DNA from: Terana coerulea
Taxonomy: Eukaryota > Basidiomycota > Agaricomycetes > Polyporales > Phanerochaetaceae
Length of the DNA stretch: 64,000 nt
Direction of reading: 5' to 3'
NCBI GenBank assembly: GCA_024811115.1
Contig: JAKOGH010001043.1
Location: 620,001-684,000, forward strand
In this document: in pieces, positions 11,317 through 24,080 of the stretch
Layout: each line of letters begins with the position of its first letter
How positions within the stretch are numbered: the stretch's first letter is position 1
Made by a program: the position numbers and the translations under genes
Notes under the pieces: generated by a model
Databases searched by the model: none
Seen by the model: only the letters and a program-made list of their open reading frames with translations
Told to the model about the DNA's origin: nothing

Positions 11317-12430
11317 CTAGAAAACGGCCTTTCTTCTACGACCAGTATATTTTGAGTCATTAGGAACGCTCTCCTTCCCTCGTTTACGGTAGAGCTAACG
11401 CAGAATAAGTTGAGTGCGACGAGCGTCGTAGGATGAGCGTTTACTCACCTCCTTCTTTTTGAGGATCCAGTCTCTGTCCTTGACATTCTTCCGTTTGCCA
11501 TTCTTCCCGCGGCTTTTTAATTTTTCCCTCCTCTTCTCGAACCTTGCCTGGCCTTCTCCTTCCACCTCGTCACCCTCCAACCCTTGTGGTACTTGTTGAC
11601 CGCCCCGCCACCAACAAACAGACACAGGAACACCTTCTTCGCCTTTTTGAGTTCGGGTAGTCTACGACAATCCCTCCACCGAAACCAGCCTTCTCGGCGA
11701 TAGACGTTATCAATTGTATTTGGTCGTCGGAGCTCGGATAAAATTGCAGGACAGCTCGTGAAGGGTTGCGTAGAGCGGAATGGAGAGTTCTGAAAAAGCG
11801 GGTAAGACGATGGGGAGGGGAGGACGTGGGATGTGATGTTTCGGCATTCAGTAACCATTGGATAACCGAGATGCTAAGACAGGTTCAGAATGGGATACGA
11901 AGGTAGTCGATAGGCGAAATTACCTGATTGCACCGTCGAAGCTTCCCGGACGGAAGCCAAACCCCTGCCCTATATCTTGCAAGAACAGATCACCCTCAAC
12001 CTCACGCTCGAGGGCCACCTCTCGAACGGAAAGTATAGTCAGTCACCTGAGTAGTGAACCTCCGCTCATACTCACCTAGCATGCTCGGGGCAATATCACA
12101 ACCCACCCAATTGTAGCCTTGCTCATCCAAGATCTCTCCCGAAAGCCCGGACCCGCAACCGATATCTAGTAGGAATGCTGGTTCACCTGGAGGCATATTG
12201 AGCAGTTCTAGAGCACGGTATGTCATTTCTGCTTGAATTGTTTGGACACGCGTGCTGTACCAACGTTAACAACTGATGTACTATGCGTGTTTTATCACCT
12301 CACTTGTTTGTGTACTTCTTAGCCTCGATGTCGCCATAGTACTACAGTCAAGGTGAGGGGATGCTGTTTCTCTGCGGATGCATGACTTACTCACGATTTC
12401 GGGCGGGGCTATGAGCTCGGGTCTGGACAT
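11317..12430 (-). CDS. BUD23: 18S rRNA (guanine-N7) methyltransferase
   Basis: SAM-dependent enzyme that methylates 18S rRNA during small-subunit maturation, normally with Trm112, in the nucleus. Exons on the minus strand: 12395-12430, 12304-12341, 12076-12254, 11924-12020, 11449-11873 and 11317-11394. N-terminus [12 protein letters not shown], then [14 protein letters not shown]-binding motif [34 protein letters not shown]. The C-terminal WBS_methylT region ([17 protein letters not shown] then [20 protein letters not shown]) is basic and ends in a typical short exon. Two frame breaks look like missing bases: T5 at 11644-11648 (six would give [18 protein letters not shown]) and C3 at 11581-11583 (four would give [20 protein letters not shown]). 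All remaining splice sites are canonical. Divergent from SOG2, 265 bp apart. Confidence 0.93.
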
Positions 12431-12695
12431 TTCGTCGTCGGCTGTGCCACTGTTTCACGTTTGCAGTCGGATGTCGGTGCTTCAAGGGGGTCCGCCTGCG
12501 TCCACAGCGATGCAGTGTTTAGAGTAAAGTTTGACCAGTCTGAGTAAAGTTTGCGTAGCCGAGTCGAGAGCCTGTGCATACAAGCGCCCGATAGTGCCGG
12601 CCTTGTTGTGTAGACGCCGTAAGCGCTAGTAACGGATACGTGACCTGGTTGAGTCCGTTGTGGTCCTTTGCGGACGACCACCACCAGTTCGCCCC

Positions 12696-15600
12696 ATGCA
12701 CTCCTCCGATGAGTCACTTCACAGTCGGCTGCTGGCCACCAGGAACGGTGTACCGTCTCCTTTACCCTCGGTTTCTCTTAGCCGAGCCCACATCACAGAA
12801 GCTCTCAAGAAGTCAACCGACAACGGCGTGACCCTGGATTTGGCCCACAAGAGCCTCACAGACGTAGGAGAGGATGGTGCGGAAGAACTTGCAAACATTG
12901 CACAGGGAGAAGACATTGAGGAAGAGACGGGTGTCGTGAGGTTCGTCATCTGTGACTCGTTAGGGGAATAGCAGGTTCATGAAACGCTATAGAATTGCGC
13001 TTGCGCACAACCGCCTCACCACATTGCCCATGGCATTCGCGTTATTATCTCATCTTCGCTACCTTGTGCTGAAGAGCAATAACTTCACTGTCTTCCCTGA
13101 TGTAGTGAGTAAACCAACGCGTCTTCACGAAGTAAGCAAGTCTCACAGCCACAGTTAACTATCATGCCCAAACTCGAGATACTGGATATCAGCCGGAACA
13201 AGATCAAACGACTACCTTCACAGCCCGGCTCGCTTACTAAGCTACAGGTGAGGCTCAGCTACTATCTTGTTATCTAGCATGCTTATACGCGCGGTCCCAG
13301 GTATTCTCAATTTCCCGAAACAAAATCCACCGGCTTCCACCGTACTTTGTGCAGTTCCATGATCTCAAGGTGTTCAAGGCCGAACAGAACCCATTGGAAT
13401 GGCCGCCGAAAGACGTCATGGATTCTCCCCGGGGTGAGAGCGAAGAGGAGGCGAGGGATTGGATACGAAACGTACAGCTATGGATCAAAGACAATACCTC
13501 GACTAACGGGCGGACCTCCAGTGAAGAGCCAACTGATGCGGACCTTGACGCAGGCAACGTGCTGGACACAATACTGTAAGCTCGTTGAGAAAGGTACTGC
13601 AGAGGGCCTGGTTCTTAACGACCTTGCTCAGGGACTATACACGAGAAGACGGCGAAGACGACGAACCTTCTGTGGACCACACCCCGAATGGACACATCTC
13701 CACTCGTCATTTGCATTCCTTGTCGCACGACTCGGACAGATCAGTTTACTCTGAAGATACCTTGCCACAAGCTGGCCCAAGTAATCTAAGAGCACCGAAG
13801 TCGCCTCGACCACCACGGCTACACCTGGACGCTCTATCGTCGTCTTCGAGAACGGCTAGTCATCGTTCATCTCCCTCGAAGTCACCAGATAGTTATCTAC
13901 CCACCCCCGATGGGTCGGTAGCGTCAGTGGAGGACGATTTAACCCAGTCAGCTGCTCGTGGACAACATGGAAGGAACTCCTCATACACATCAGGGGTATT
14001 TAGCAACTCGCGCAGGGATGTGGTCACTCAAAAGAGTGTTCCTGATCTACGGCCGAGACATGATCGTGGACGGTCGAGAGACGGTTTGAATGGTGTTCTG
14101 GACCATTTCGGTATTCCTACTCCCCCTCATCGACAAGATTCTGACCCTGCAACCTCGATGGCTAATTTCCGCCTTGGCAAGGCTGGTCGACAGAATGGCA
14201 TTGTGGCGTCACCTGTCTCCTTGCATCAACCTATCGCCCCCATGGACGTGGAACGGAACTCATATTTCCGCCGCCTCTCGGCACTTACCCCTACCTTACT
14301 CTCGAAGTCTATACCGCCACCTCTTCTTACGCTAGTCGACGCCATCCGAGGGATTCTTTTCAGCGTCTGTCAAATCTACCAAGCGCTTCAGCATTATACC
14401 GTCTACGCCATTGACGAACGACTTGCCGCCGTCCTCCTGAAAGTTCTTGTGCCCGCCCAAGACTGCATGAACAACTTGATCCATGCCTTGGATAGATTTG
14501 ATTCTGTCAGCAGACGAAACCTGCCACCTGCTGCAGTATGCCGAGCCGTTGTGGAGTCTTGCCGGGAAAACGTTGTAGTGTTCAGCAAGGCGGTGCAAGT
14601 GCTGGCGCTGCAGCTCAAGGTCATCGCCACTAACGACGACGCGAGATACACCCGACAGATGTTGCTTGTACTCTATGGCGCATCAGCCGAGATCTCAAAT
14701 GCTTGGGGGACCGTTGCTAATCATATTGAAGAAGTCAAGCCTCTCCTCAGGGAAAATCGACCACCGCCAATCCGAGGACCTGGCGGCGGCGCACGCAGCT
14801 CCGCTTCATATCCCCCTCTTTTCGGACCTGTTGGACCTTCTCCACTACAGGATACATACCTGGTGTCTCGACCGCCTATCTCGCGGTCTCAATCGCATGG
14901 TGTGCCGGGAACACCAGACGGCAAGACGCGCATGAACAGGCGACACGCTGGCTCTTTCAGCTTCCAGGATGTGGAACTCGGGAAGCTCCTTCCATCCAAC
15001 GACTTCCCACTGCCGTCCGCCAACAGCATCAGTGGAACACCGGTTACGCCGTCTCCAGGTCTACGAAGTGGCCGACGTCCGTCAGCTGCATCTGCGAATG
15101 GCGGCCATGGTAGCCATGATGGATCTGCACGACCTGCCACTTCTACTCCCGAGATGGGATTCGCATTCTCGACAGAGTTCGGCCAGCTCATTTATCCCCT
15201 CATCTACCTCTTCTCCTTCCCTCGCTCACGCTCACAGGCCGCCGGCATTGGATATGACATCAAATAGCATCACCATGATCGACAAGGGAGCCATCGACGC
15301 CGTGAAGGCGGCAGTGGATGCGGCGCTTGTTGTATGGGACATGTCTGACGAGCTACTGGTGGACGACCCTGTCTTGCGAGAAGAACTCGAAGAGAGGCTC
15401 GCTAAGGCCAAAGACGTTACGCACCGGCTGCGTAGCAGCATACGCTTAATAGCTGTAGGTGATCCAACCGTTGACCGGGCAGCGGTGCGAGAAGATGCGC
15501 ACCTTTTCACCAATGTAGAGTAAAGCATACGTCCATATCGTCCTCTTGTTCACAAGTATGGTTTTCTAGCTGGTCATTCAGCTGCTCAGCGCAATGAAAA

Positions 15601-15919
15601 CTTATGGGACCACGAACCCGCTCTCGCCCGCTTTGCGTTCCAACATGGTCACGCTGACGAACGCCACTCAAGAATTCGTTATGCTCTTGCACGTATCTTC
15701 ATTCTCCCCGCGCCTACTCCTCGTCCCTACTCCCCTATGGTTGGTTCCTCGACGCCGACACCCATGCAACAAAGTCCGATGCTCGGCATGGAAGACGGAC
15801 GACTTGGCACCAATCTCTCGCGTCTCCGCAACGCCGTCCCGCTCAACAGCTCCAAACTCGTTCCCCTTCGCACAGAGCCTCCTCACAGTGCGCTTTCCCA
15901 GCGCGCGTTTGCCGTCTGA
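12696..15919 (+). CDS. SOG2: Leucine-rich-repeat RAM-pathway protein (SOG2 family)
   Basis: Component of the RAM (Ndr kinase) network controlling polarity and cell separation; binds the Kic1-type kinase in yeast. Exons: 12696-12940, 12993-13104, 13155-13247, 13301-13575, 13632-15514 and 15570-15919. Leucine-rich repeats span roughly residues 60-180 (LAHNRLTTLPMAFALL, LVLKSNNFTVFPDV, LEILDISRNKIKRLP, ISRNKIHRLP). A disordered Ser/Pro region and the conserved SOG2 helical domain follow (FRRLSALTPTLL ... QALQHYTVYAIDERLAAVLL ... CRENVVVFSKAVQVLALQLK), then a final helical segment (ITMIDKGAIDAVKAAVDAA, RANMVTLTNATQEF-like). Two likely errors: CC at 15183-15184 (one base extra) and C4 at 15706-15709 (one base missing, which would give SSFSPAPTPRPYSPM). 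Start chosen at the first ATG before the first repeat. Confidence 0.88.
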
Positions 15920-16221
15920 GGTCGCCACAGGCCTGGCTCCCTTCCGGCTTGCCTTATAGTTGGCTATTGCCTGGCTCGCAGTGCCACGACTCACTTGTAC
16001 CAACACTCTCATACTCGGCCAGGACACGCCGTTTCATCCGCTCATCTAACTTATCCATGAGCTATTTAATTTGGGCCTCTGGGTGGTTTCATTCTCAAAT
16101 ATATAGCCGTGACGTTTCTCTCGCACTCCTTCCTGGTACTCTCTCATGCATCCGTTGTTGTCCTCACATTCCTACGTCAGTGTTGCATTGCTACTCTGCA
16201 TTATAATTCCTTAAATACCAT
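15920..16221. other. Intergenic between convergent SOG2 and VAC1 ends
   Basis: About 0.3 kb holding both 3' flanks. No gene or repeat seen. Confidence 0.5.
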
Positions 16222-19217
16222 CTAGTTATAGATCCAGTCCGTGCATGGTATAATGACATTGAAGATATCCATGTCGTCCCGCGACGACAATCCTCGAAGG
16301 TTACCGAGGGTTGTTGCCTTTGCGTGATCCAGTCGGACGCGCCTCGCTCATCCTGCCGTCGGCGTTCGGCCAGGATCCGGTCAATTTCCACACGAATTTC
16401 GGTGAGACTCGCCTTGAGCGTTTGCGCATCCTCGAATTTACGCGAGGCTTTGGCTTCGTCGACGAAGCTTTCGAGCAGGGCTTCTTGCTCCAGCAGCGGC
16501 TGGAGGACACGCGCTACTTCGGAATCTGGATCAACGATGTGGTTGGTGGATTCGGAAGGCTCGGCAGCGGGTGAAGGCGTCGACGCCGCCTTCGGTTTCG
16601 GTAATGCCTACGAAAGGTTGAGTGAGCTACTGCCTGAGCGTTGTGGTCAAAGTCAAGTTACCTGTAGCGGGAACATATGCTTCTGCAAGAACGTGTTGGC
16701 ACGAATCACAATAGCCTGCTGCACCCTGTCCTGGGAACTACCAGTACCCGTCTGACATGGTATCTTCCGTATACGCTTTGCTAGAGCGTCATACTGAGCG
16801 AAGGCTTCCAGTAGCCGCTTCCTCGCAGCAGAAGCTTCAGCAGTCGGTTGTTCCTCATTGCTGTTACAATATATATTAAATCATATCACACATAAATCGT
16901 GCAGATGAGACTTACTTCAGGCTAAGCATTAGCTCTTGGAACTGAGGCAATGTATCTTCAATCTCTTTTTCTATTGAGATGAAGGCCTAGTATGGTTAGA
17001 TGGGGATTTACACAGGATAACAGCCATTCATGTACCTGGTACAGTCGGGTGAAGAGTGGTATCTGGTGTGTTTCTTGCGTGTATTGTCGCCGACTACAGG
17101 AAGCAGCGCGTAAGTGCTACCAACCCAGGGAACGGAGTAAAGAAACATACAGCAGAACAGGTTTGCAATCCCGACATATTCGAACGCCCTTCAAGAACTT
17201 TTCTCCTCGGTAAGACCTAACGCTTGTTCTCTTCCCTTCCCTTTGCCGTTGATGCTATTTGTCCGCTTCCGCACGCCATAGTCAACGCCTTCGCTCACTT
17301 CTTCCACCTGTCCTGTAAAAGGATCTGCGACGAACAGCAGCGAACAAGGCTGCGGACGTTGAGGATGCTTAACAGGGAGCGAGCATATTATCCGACCACA
17401 CAGCCGACAATGGTGCTTGCGGTTCGTGAGTGGATGGAATGACGCGCTGGACTATAATCAGCGCACGTCCAAATGATAGAGGCCCGCGAGATCTTACCTG
17501 CACAGTGGACATTGCGATACTGATGCATCGTCCTCCCATGGCGTTATTGCCTGTTCAGCCACTACCACAACAGATGAAAATTCAGATTATGCTTTGCCAA
17601 TTAACAGAGGAACTGACCGCGTATCTCATTCTTACTGGCGCCCGCTTGAGATTGGAGTACACCTTTCCACAAATCACCTGCACTCTTACCCTTCAGACTT
17701 GAGATGTCCAGGTCAAAGAAACTTGAGGCCCTCCTATTTAGCACGGGACTCGGGCGTCCGTTCGCCACACTCGCCTCCTTCTCCTTCTTCTGGTCAGGAT
17801 GCGGGAAGTGCAGATTAATAAGCTTCTCCAGCCGTCGCTCCAGCCGCGTCCTTTCGACCCGACCAGTGTCTCCCTGCCGCTTCCGCGCTTCAAGGAACTC
17901 ATCCGTGCGCGGACGGTACACGCCCTTTGGTTGGAATCCCAGGCCGATAGGGTGCGGGGGTGCGAGAACGTGATGCGGGCGTGGATGCACGCTGGGCTAC
18001 AAGGGTCGTGGCGGAGGAAGACGAAGATACGGGCGAGATGGCGGGTGGGGGCGGGGTCACGCTGTAGCTGGGAGTCGTAGACAGCGTATTTGACGTTGTT
18101 GAGCTGGCTGTAGATAAGGTACGCTGAGCAGCAGCCGGCGTATATGGGCGATACGTCGGATTGGGTATGGGCACCGACGGTCCTGGAAGCTCCAATGCCG
18201 GGATCGAAGGGAGAGAACGCTCTGTCGTGACAGGTATCGGGGCGACCAGCGGCGAGAGGAACCTGTTGGCGGGCTGCGGTTCCGGTACCACTTCGGGAGT
18301 AGAACCGAGAACCCGTGTGGCGCTGGTCGCTGACAACCCTGAGAGGGTCCGAGAATGCGTCTCAGGCGGGCGCAACGGAGAGGAAGGGATCGTTGGACGA
18401 GAGGAGGCTGTTCGAAGAGGAACTTTGCGGAACGTAGAGCCCTTGCGAGATGACGATAGTGAGGTCAGCGCAGGTCGAGGGCTTGCGTTGGGTGATGATT
18501 GGCCCGAGGGCCCTGATGACACCGAGGAAGCGAGTGAAGAGGAACCAGAGGTAGCAGGTCCCTCAGACTGGCTGGGTGCACCTGCAGGCTTTGGGATGGG
18601 TTTCGGTGAAACGTTAATAATGGGTGTACCTGAGGATGGTGCCTTCGGTGGAGAGTTCGACAATGGGGCACTCTGTATTGAACTGGGAGCGGAATCCGTT
18701 ACAGTGGGCATAGTTTCCTTGGGCAAAGAGGAATCTGTACTTTCCACAGGCATGGACAGCGTCAGAGTCGGCTCGCGAGCAATGTTCACAGGCGGCGGAG
18801 TCTCGCTGTGAGCTTGGTATTGCGGGATACCATTCGTCATCGAGACTGTTCTTCTACTCTCGTCCATTACGAGGCCTAGTCGAACTCCAATTGGGCCGTT
18901 AGGCACTTCCGGGTCGAGGGCGTCCTTCTCGGAATGGACAGCAAAGTCACGCTGAAGCGGTACAACTGGCTCGCTGAGATTGTGTCCGTGGACATATCCG
19001 TTGCCGTTTATCTGAGAATAGATAGATTGTGGTCGACTGGCAGGGGTAGTAACCCCATTAGCCGCACCGTTCAGAGCTTGGTTTTGGGCAGAGACATTTC
19101 TAGAGTGCCGCTTTGGCTGCGGCGGACAGTCATTGAGACCGATGAGCTGTAGCTTGGCTGTACGTGCATACTACACACCTTGTACGCTTGATATGGAACG
19201 TATGCCTGGGCTTGCAT
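16222..19217 (-). CDS. VAC1: FYVE-domain endosomal tether (Vac1/Pep7/rabenosyn-like)
   Basis: Rab5 effector that tethers Golgi-derived vesicles to endosomes on the vacuolar pathway, binding PI3P through its FYVE finger. Exons on the minus strand: 19179-19217, 17690-19116, 17498-17561, 17151-17446, 17036-17093, 16916-16986, 16662-16860 and 16222-16607. Order: MQAQAYVPYQAYK, long Ser/Pro/Thr-rich region, FQPKGVYRPRTDEFLEARK, basic helix RLERRLEKLINLHFP, FYVE finger (QCPLCS ... NRKHHCRLCGRIIC ... RICRDCKPVL), helices, and a coiled-coil end with a rabenosyn-like Rab-binding segment (VARVLQPLLEQEALLESF). Likely one-base errors lie at 17938-17940 (C3, extra), 17199-17202 (T4, missing) and 16308-16310 (G3, missing). 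With the last corrected the protein stops at 16222; as assembled it would run to 16191. The 137-nt intron before the FYVE exon is the least certain junction. Confidence 0.87.
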
Positions 19218-19604
19218 TGCCGCTAGGCTGTGTGCAGCTCTGAAAGAGCCCGGAGTAAGCTAGTCCTATAACGCGAAGGTAGACATGTGGGGTAAGCCTT
19301 TCTGAGGTCATGCGTCAATGAATGTCCGCGCTCACCCAGAAGTGGTCCGTCTGCAAAGCCCGCTTGCCGTAGCTAGCCCTTGCAATAGCACTTTCTACTC
19401 GGCGAAGACGACGATGGAAGTTACGGACAAGAGCAGCGACCACGGTCGGCACTGCCGCCAGCTTGACAAGTGATCGCAGCGCTGACCGTGGTCCCGTCGG
19501 GCGCCTCCATCTCATATCACTTGCATCGCGACCTTCAGCAGCGGCAGGCAGGGTTTCGCCAAGTTCTTCTTCACGACACTTGAAATCGTCCACTGGTACA
19601 CACT
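19218..19604. promoter_or_regulatory. Shared upstream region of VAC1 and twinfilin
   Basis: About 0.39 kb between divergent starts, with no conserved frame. The small minus-strand frame at 19315-19593 has no family features and is treated as chance. Confidence 0.45.
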
Positions 19605-20921
19605 ATGTCCGCTACCAGCGGGATTACAGTCTCGCCCGAGCTCTCTGCAGCCTTCAGCGACGCACTCACTTCGCAGTCGGTTCGCTTCCTCAAGATATCC
19701 ATTCGCAACGGTCAATAACCACGTCGCCTTCCTAGATTCGTTCTCATCTGGCTACCATCTGTTTGTTGAACAGAATCACTTGTGGTTGACCAAACAGTGC
19801 CTCCCAGCGGGACGCTCACTCAAGATATCGACAAGCTAGCAGACATTGTAGAAGATGACACCCCAGCGTACGTCCTAGTGAGGCTCGACAGCCCACCGAC
19901 GGAATGGCTGGCCGTGTTCTACGTACCAGACAGTGCCAAGGTCCGAGATAAGGTGCGCGGTTGCGAATTACTGGCCAGTCACAGATCATTAACCTGTGGG
20001 CGCGTCCCAGATGCTGTACGCGTCGACTCGCAACAACTTGACCAAATCACTCGGTTCTGCACCATTCACGGACACTCTGTTTGCGACCTCCAAAGCAGAT
20101 GTCACCGCGGCCGCCTACAAGCGACACCGTGACTCGCTTTCGGCTCCCAAGCCGATGACTGCGAGGGAGAAGGAGATGGAAGAGATCAAGGCTGCTGAGA
20201 GCCGGAGCTCGACGTTCGCAGGGAGCAGAGAGAAGAGGAGTCATCTAGGAGGGAAAATAGGTGTGCAGTGGACCGAGGAGGCTGAGCAAGCAATCAAGGA
20301 ACTCGGTGCAGATGAAGCAACCAAGCTCGTAATCCTTGTAAGTCTGTCATCTGGAATCAAATTCCTGCTAAACGGCTTGCTGCCTATAGGGTATTGATAC
20401 CACCTCGGAGAAGCTCGTTTTGACTTCACAAAGCGAGGTCACGCCGGACGAGATTGGATCAACGCTACCGGCCTCTGACCCTTGTACGTATAACCTCCAC
20501 AAACATGACACCAATCTGACTTCTACCCCAGCGTATGCGTTCTATTCGTGGCCACAAGGGTCGCATCGGGACATCAGTGAGTAGAGGATTGCTGATGCCG
20601 GACAACATGCACGACTAAATGCTTACTTGCGTAGTCTTCGTCTACTCCTGCCCGTCAGGCTCGCCGATCAAACATCGCATGGTTTATTCCTCTGGGATGC
20701 TGGTCATGTTCCACCAAGCGAAAGCCATGCTACAACCGACCACTCTGGTTAATCGCAAAGTGGAAACATCGGACCCGAAGGAAATCAACGAGGCTTTCCT
20801 CAAATCGTTCTTAGGGGAGCATCTTGGGGGATCCGGGAGCTCCGGTAGCGGAGCCTCTGCACCGATTCCAGACGAACAGAAAGGCTTCGCTCGCCCGAAA
20901 GGTCCCGCAAGGAAGCGGTGA
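19605..20921 (+). CDS. TWF1: Twinfilin (two ADF-homology domains)
   Basis: Binds actin monomers and capping protein and regulates filament turnover at cortical actin patches. Exons: 19605-19710, 19774-19952, 20011-20337, 20390-20483, 20532-20576 and 20635-20921; every junction is GT-AG and the frame is unbroken. The first ADF-H domain covers roughly residues 1-135 (MSATSGITVSPELSAAF ... YVLVRLDSPPTEWLAVFYVPD ... ATSKADVTAAAYKRH). A charged linker (MTAREKEMEEIKAAE) leads to the second ADF-H domain (GVQWTEEAEQAIKELG ... YAFYSWPQGS ... IIFVYSCPSGSPIKHRMVYS). The tail is Gly/Ser-rich and ends basic (GPARKR), as in twinfilins that bind phosphoinositides and capping protein. Clean compared with its neighbours. 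Confidence 0.95.
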
Positions 20922-21337
20922 GCTGCGTCATGCTCGGGTTTTGCGGGCTGCAACGCGGTAGAAACATGAATAAATGTACGACCAGGATTACATACACACA
21001 GTTCAGTTGAGGCTCTTCGCGGCAGGCTGAGCCAATACCGACCCTGCGCCTACATTCTACATTCTCCAGGTACATTTTCGTGCAGTCTATACTAAGCTGA
21101 TGGTTCAAGGAACTTGGACCTGTACTTACCCCGTGGGGATCCGGGCGCGCATCCGCCCATCAAAAGCTTGTGAGAATAGCTCACATGAACGCCAGCGAAC
21201 GCCTGCCGCGGCCGCGGGCTGCTTCTCTAGCGTTTGTCATGGGCCGTCTGAATCCCGTTCAATGACACTCGGCGACGTGAGACTCGAGTGTCGCCAAACT
21301 GATTCTTGCACCTCAACCACCGCTTGTGTCGCCGCCG
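20922..21337. other. Intergenic between twinfilin and SCOT copy 1
   Basis: About 0.4 kb holding the twinfilin 3' flank and the upstream region of the SCOT gene. No gene seen. Confidence 0.45.
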
Positions 21338-23442
21338 ATGTTGCGCACGATGAGGAGACGCGTCTTGCTCCCCCGCACGCTGTGGGCGTCACCCCGGGTG
21401 GCGGTCCCGACGGCCCAGCTCGCGCTGAGCCTGCGAGCATACAGCGTCGCGGCCGATGCGCCTGTGCCGAAGAAGAAGAAGGTGTGGGATTCGGTGGATG
21501 AGGCCGTCAAAGACGTCAAGTCTGGAGACGTGCTGCTGAGCGGAGGTAAGTCCGTTCGGTCTTGTAGCAGCGGCTCGGATCGGCTGACGGTGCTATGTAG
21601 GCTTTGGACTCTGCGGTACACCAGATACTCTGATTGGGGCACTATCAAGGAGGAAGGATGTCGGAAAGCTGACCGCTGTGTCCAATAATGTCGGTTCCGG
21701 GGAGCTGGGTCTTGGTATGTCGCATTGCATTCAGTGAGCCAGGCGTCCGTCGTGACAGACATGTATAGGAAAGCTGCTGCACACCGGGCATCTCGACAAG
21801 ATGATGGCGTCATATATCGGAGGGTGCGTACGACTACAGACACGAAGTGAGAAATGTTAACCAAAGCACCCGCAGGAACAAGCACTTTGAATCCCTATAC
21901 CTAGGCGGGCAGATCTCCCTCGAACTGATACCACAGGGTACTCTCGTCGGTCGGTTGCGTGCACAGGCTGCAGGGATCCCGGCTTTCTTCACTCCAACCG
22001 GTGCATCCACGGCGGTAGAACACGGGTCCATTCCGATTCGGTACAACGAAGGCGGCTTCAAGTCTGGCGTGAAGATTCCCGGAAACAAGAAAGAGGCCCG
22101 GGAGTACAGCGGGCGGCGGTACGTCCTCGAGCCCGCGATCGCGGGGACGTCGCCTTCATCCGGGCGTGGAAGGTCGACGAGGTCGGGAACTGCGTCTTCC
22201 GGTACACGCAGAACAACTTCTCGGCGACGATGGCGCGGAACGCGAAGCTGACGATCGTCGAGGTGCGCGGCCCCGCTCCTCTTCCTTCTCCCCGGCCGAA
22301 GCTAACTGACGAGGTGCACAGGCCGAGAACATCGTCCCGATTGGCTCCATCTCGCCCGAACGCGATCCACGTTCCCGGAATCTACGTCGACCGCATCGTC
22401 AAAGCCACCGCGCCGAAGCAGATCGAGTTTGCGACGCTTGCGAAGGAATCGTCCGGTGAGCCAAGCCAGGGGACGCAAGGTGCGCTTTCGCCGGAGAAGC
22501 AGAAGGCCCAGGAACAGCGACAAAGGATCGCGGCGCGTGCAGCGAAGGAGCTGAAGGACGGTTTCCATGTGAATCTTGGAATTGGAATGCCGACGCTTGT
22601 CCCAGAAGTGCGTGTATTCAGCTCATTCCATATTAACCGGCTCATTAACAAGGACGTCATAGTATCTCGAGCCCGGGGTAAAGGTTTGGCTCCAAAGCGA
22701 GAACGGTATACTGGGCATGGGCCCTTACCCTACGAAAGAGCAGCTGGATGCGTAAGTGCGTTCCATCAGGCGGAAATGAACTGCTTACTGAGCGCGATTT
22801 CTAGCGACATTATCAATGCGGGTAAAGAAACTGTTACGCTACTACCCGGTGCATCTGTATTCGGTGCGCTAGGACGAGTTTCCGAATGCAGCTGAAGCTG
22901 ACTTTTGCTGCAGATTCAGCAGAGTCGTTTGATATGATCCGTGGAGGTCATATTGACGTCGCTATTCTCGGTGTGAGTGGCTATACGCACGTTTAATGAG
23001 TAATGAAAACTCACCATGAGGATGTAGGCGATGCAGGTCTCGCAGGCAGGTGATATCGCCAACTTTATGATCCCTGGAAAGATGGTCAAAGGTCCGTATA
23101 GCATACCTCGGTTCATTGTTGACACTGACAGTTGCTGTTTTCATGATTGCAGGAATTGGAGGTGCCATGGATCTTGTGTCGAACCCGGACAAGACCAAGG
23201 TGATTGTGGTCATGGAGCACTGCGCGAAAGACGGCAGCCCTAAGATCCTCGCCGATTGCTCGCTGCCTCTGACCGGGGCGCGAGCGGTGAGCCAGATCAT
23301 TACGGAGCTGGCAGTGTTTGACGTGGACAGGAGTGCGGGCAAGCTGCAGCTGAGCGAGGTTGCCCCGGGCGTGACCGTAGAGGAAGTGAAAGCCAAGACC
23401 GGCTGCGATTTCGAAGTCGGGAGTAACATCGGGCAGATGTGA
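21338..23442 (+). CDS. Succinyl-CoA:3-ketoacid CoA-transferase, copy 1 (10 exons)
   Basis: Mitochondrial matrix enzyme transferring CoA from succinyl-CoA to acetoacetate (ketone-body use). Exons: 21338-21545, 21601-21714, 21769-21823, 21876-22262, 22322-22607, 22663-22751, 22805-22863, 22914-22972, 23028-23091 and 23153-23442. An arginine-rich presequence ([16 protein letters not shown]) precedes [18 protein letters not shown]. The glycine-rich subunit-A motif [16 protein letters not shown] and the catalytic glutamate in [10 protein letters not shown] are both present; the end is [20 protein letters not shown]. Two likely errors: G4 at 22143-22146 (one missing, five would give [11 protein letters not shown]) and C3 at 22355-22357 (one extra, two would give [15 protein letters not shown]). 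Compared with copy 2 it has three more introns (before YLEPG, in DA/DI, and in VKG/IGG). The alternative ATG at 21350 cannot be excluded. Confidence 0.92.
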
Positions 23443-24080
23443 ACGTTCTTCTGTAGCACGGGCTCAGCTGGACTTGCGTCTCCCTCAGCACTCTCACGCG
23501 AAGACGATGAACGTTGCCCGGTGTGAGCCCTGTGTAAGATATGGGCAAGGAGAGGGTTCGTCGGAGGGTCGTCGCTGGAAACGTGTCCTCTACCTGGTTC
23601 TGAGCCATGCATGTACCGTACCTCTCATCTGGAATTTTGGATCTCAGTGAATTGCCTTGGGCTATCGTGCCGCAAAGCGGGAGTGAGATCGACGCTAGGC
23701 TGAGATTGAGGACGAATTTGAGGCGGGGTAAACGCGGGGAAGGCTGATTTTGAAGATCGGGATCATGACTTTGATTTAGCCGCCACTTACCGGCGTTATC
23801 CGCGCGGATTTTCGGGGATATTCGGTTTTGTCATGCATGAGCTCAGACGAAGCCTGACGAAGCCAGTCTCCGCCCACCCGCGAAATCGTTACCGCAGAGC
23901 AGATTTGGAACAGGAACATGGGTCACTTGAGGGTCACAGCTTCGGACCTTGCGGGCCCCGCAATCGGGAGGTGCGACTCGTCCGAGACATAAAAACCGGA
24001 GTTAGGTCTCGCATCTACGCAAATCCCCTCACCCCGGGCGCAAGCCTCCTTCCTCTTTAACCCCACCGTTCAGCGCCGTC
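23443..24080. other. Spacer between the two SCOT copies
   Basis: About 0.64 kb between tandem genes in the same direction. No gene. It contains short AT-rich words (cataaaaacc near 23990) about 90 bp before the second ATG that may serve as core promoter. Confidence 0.4.
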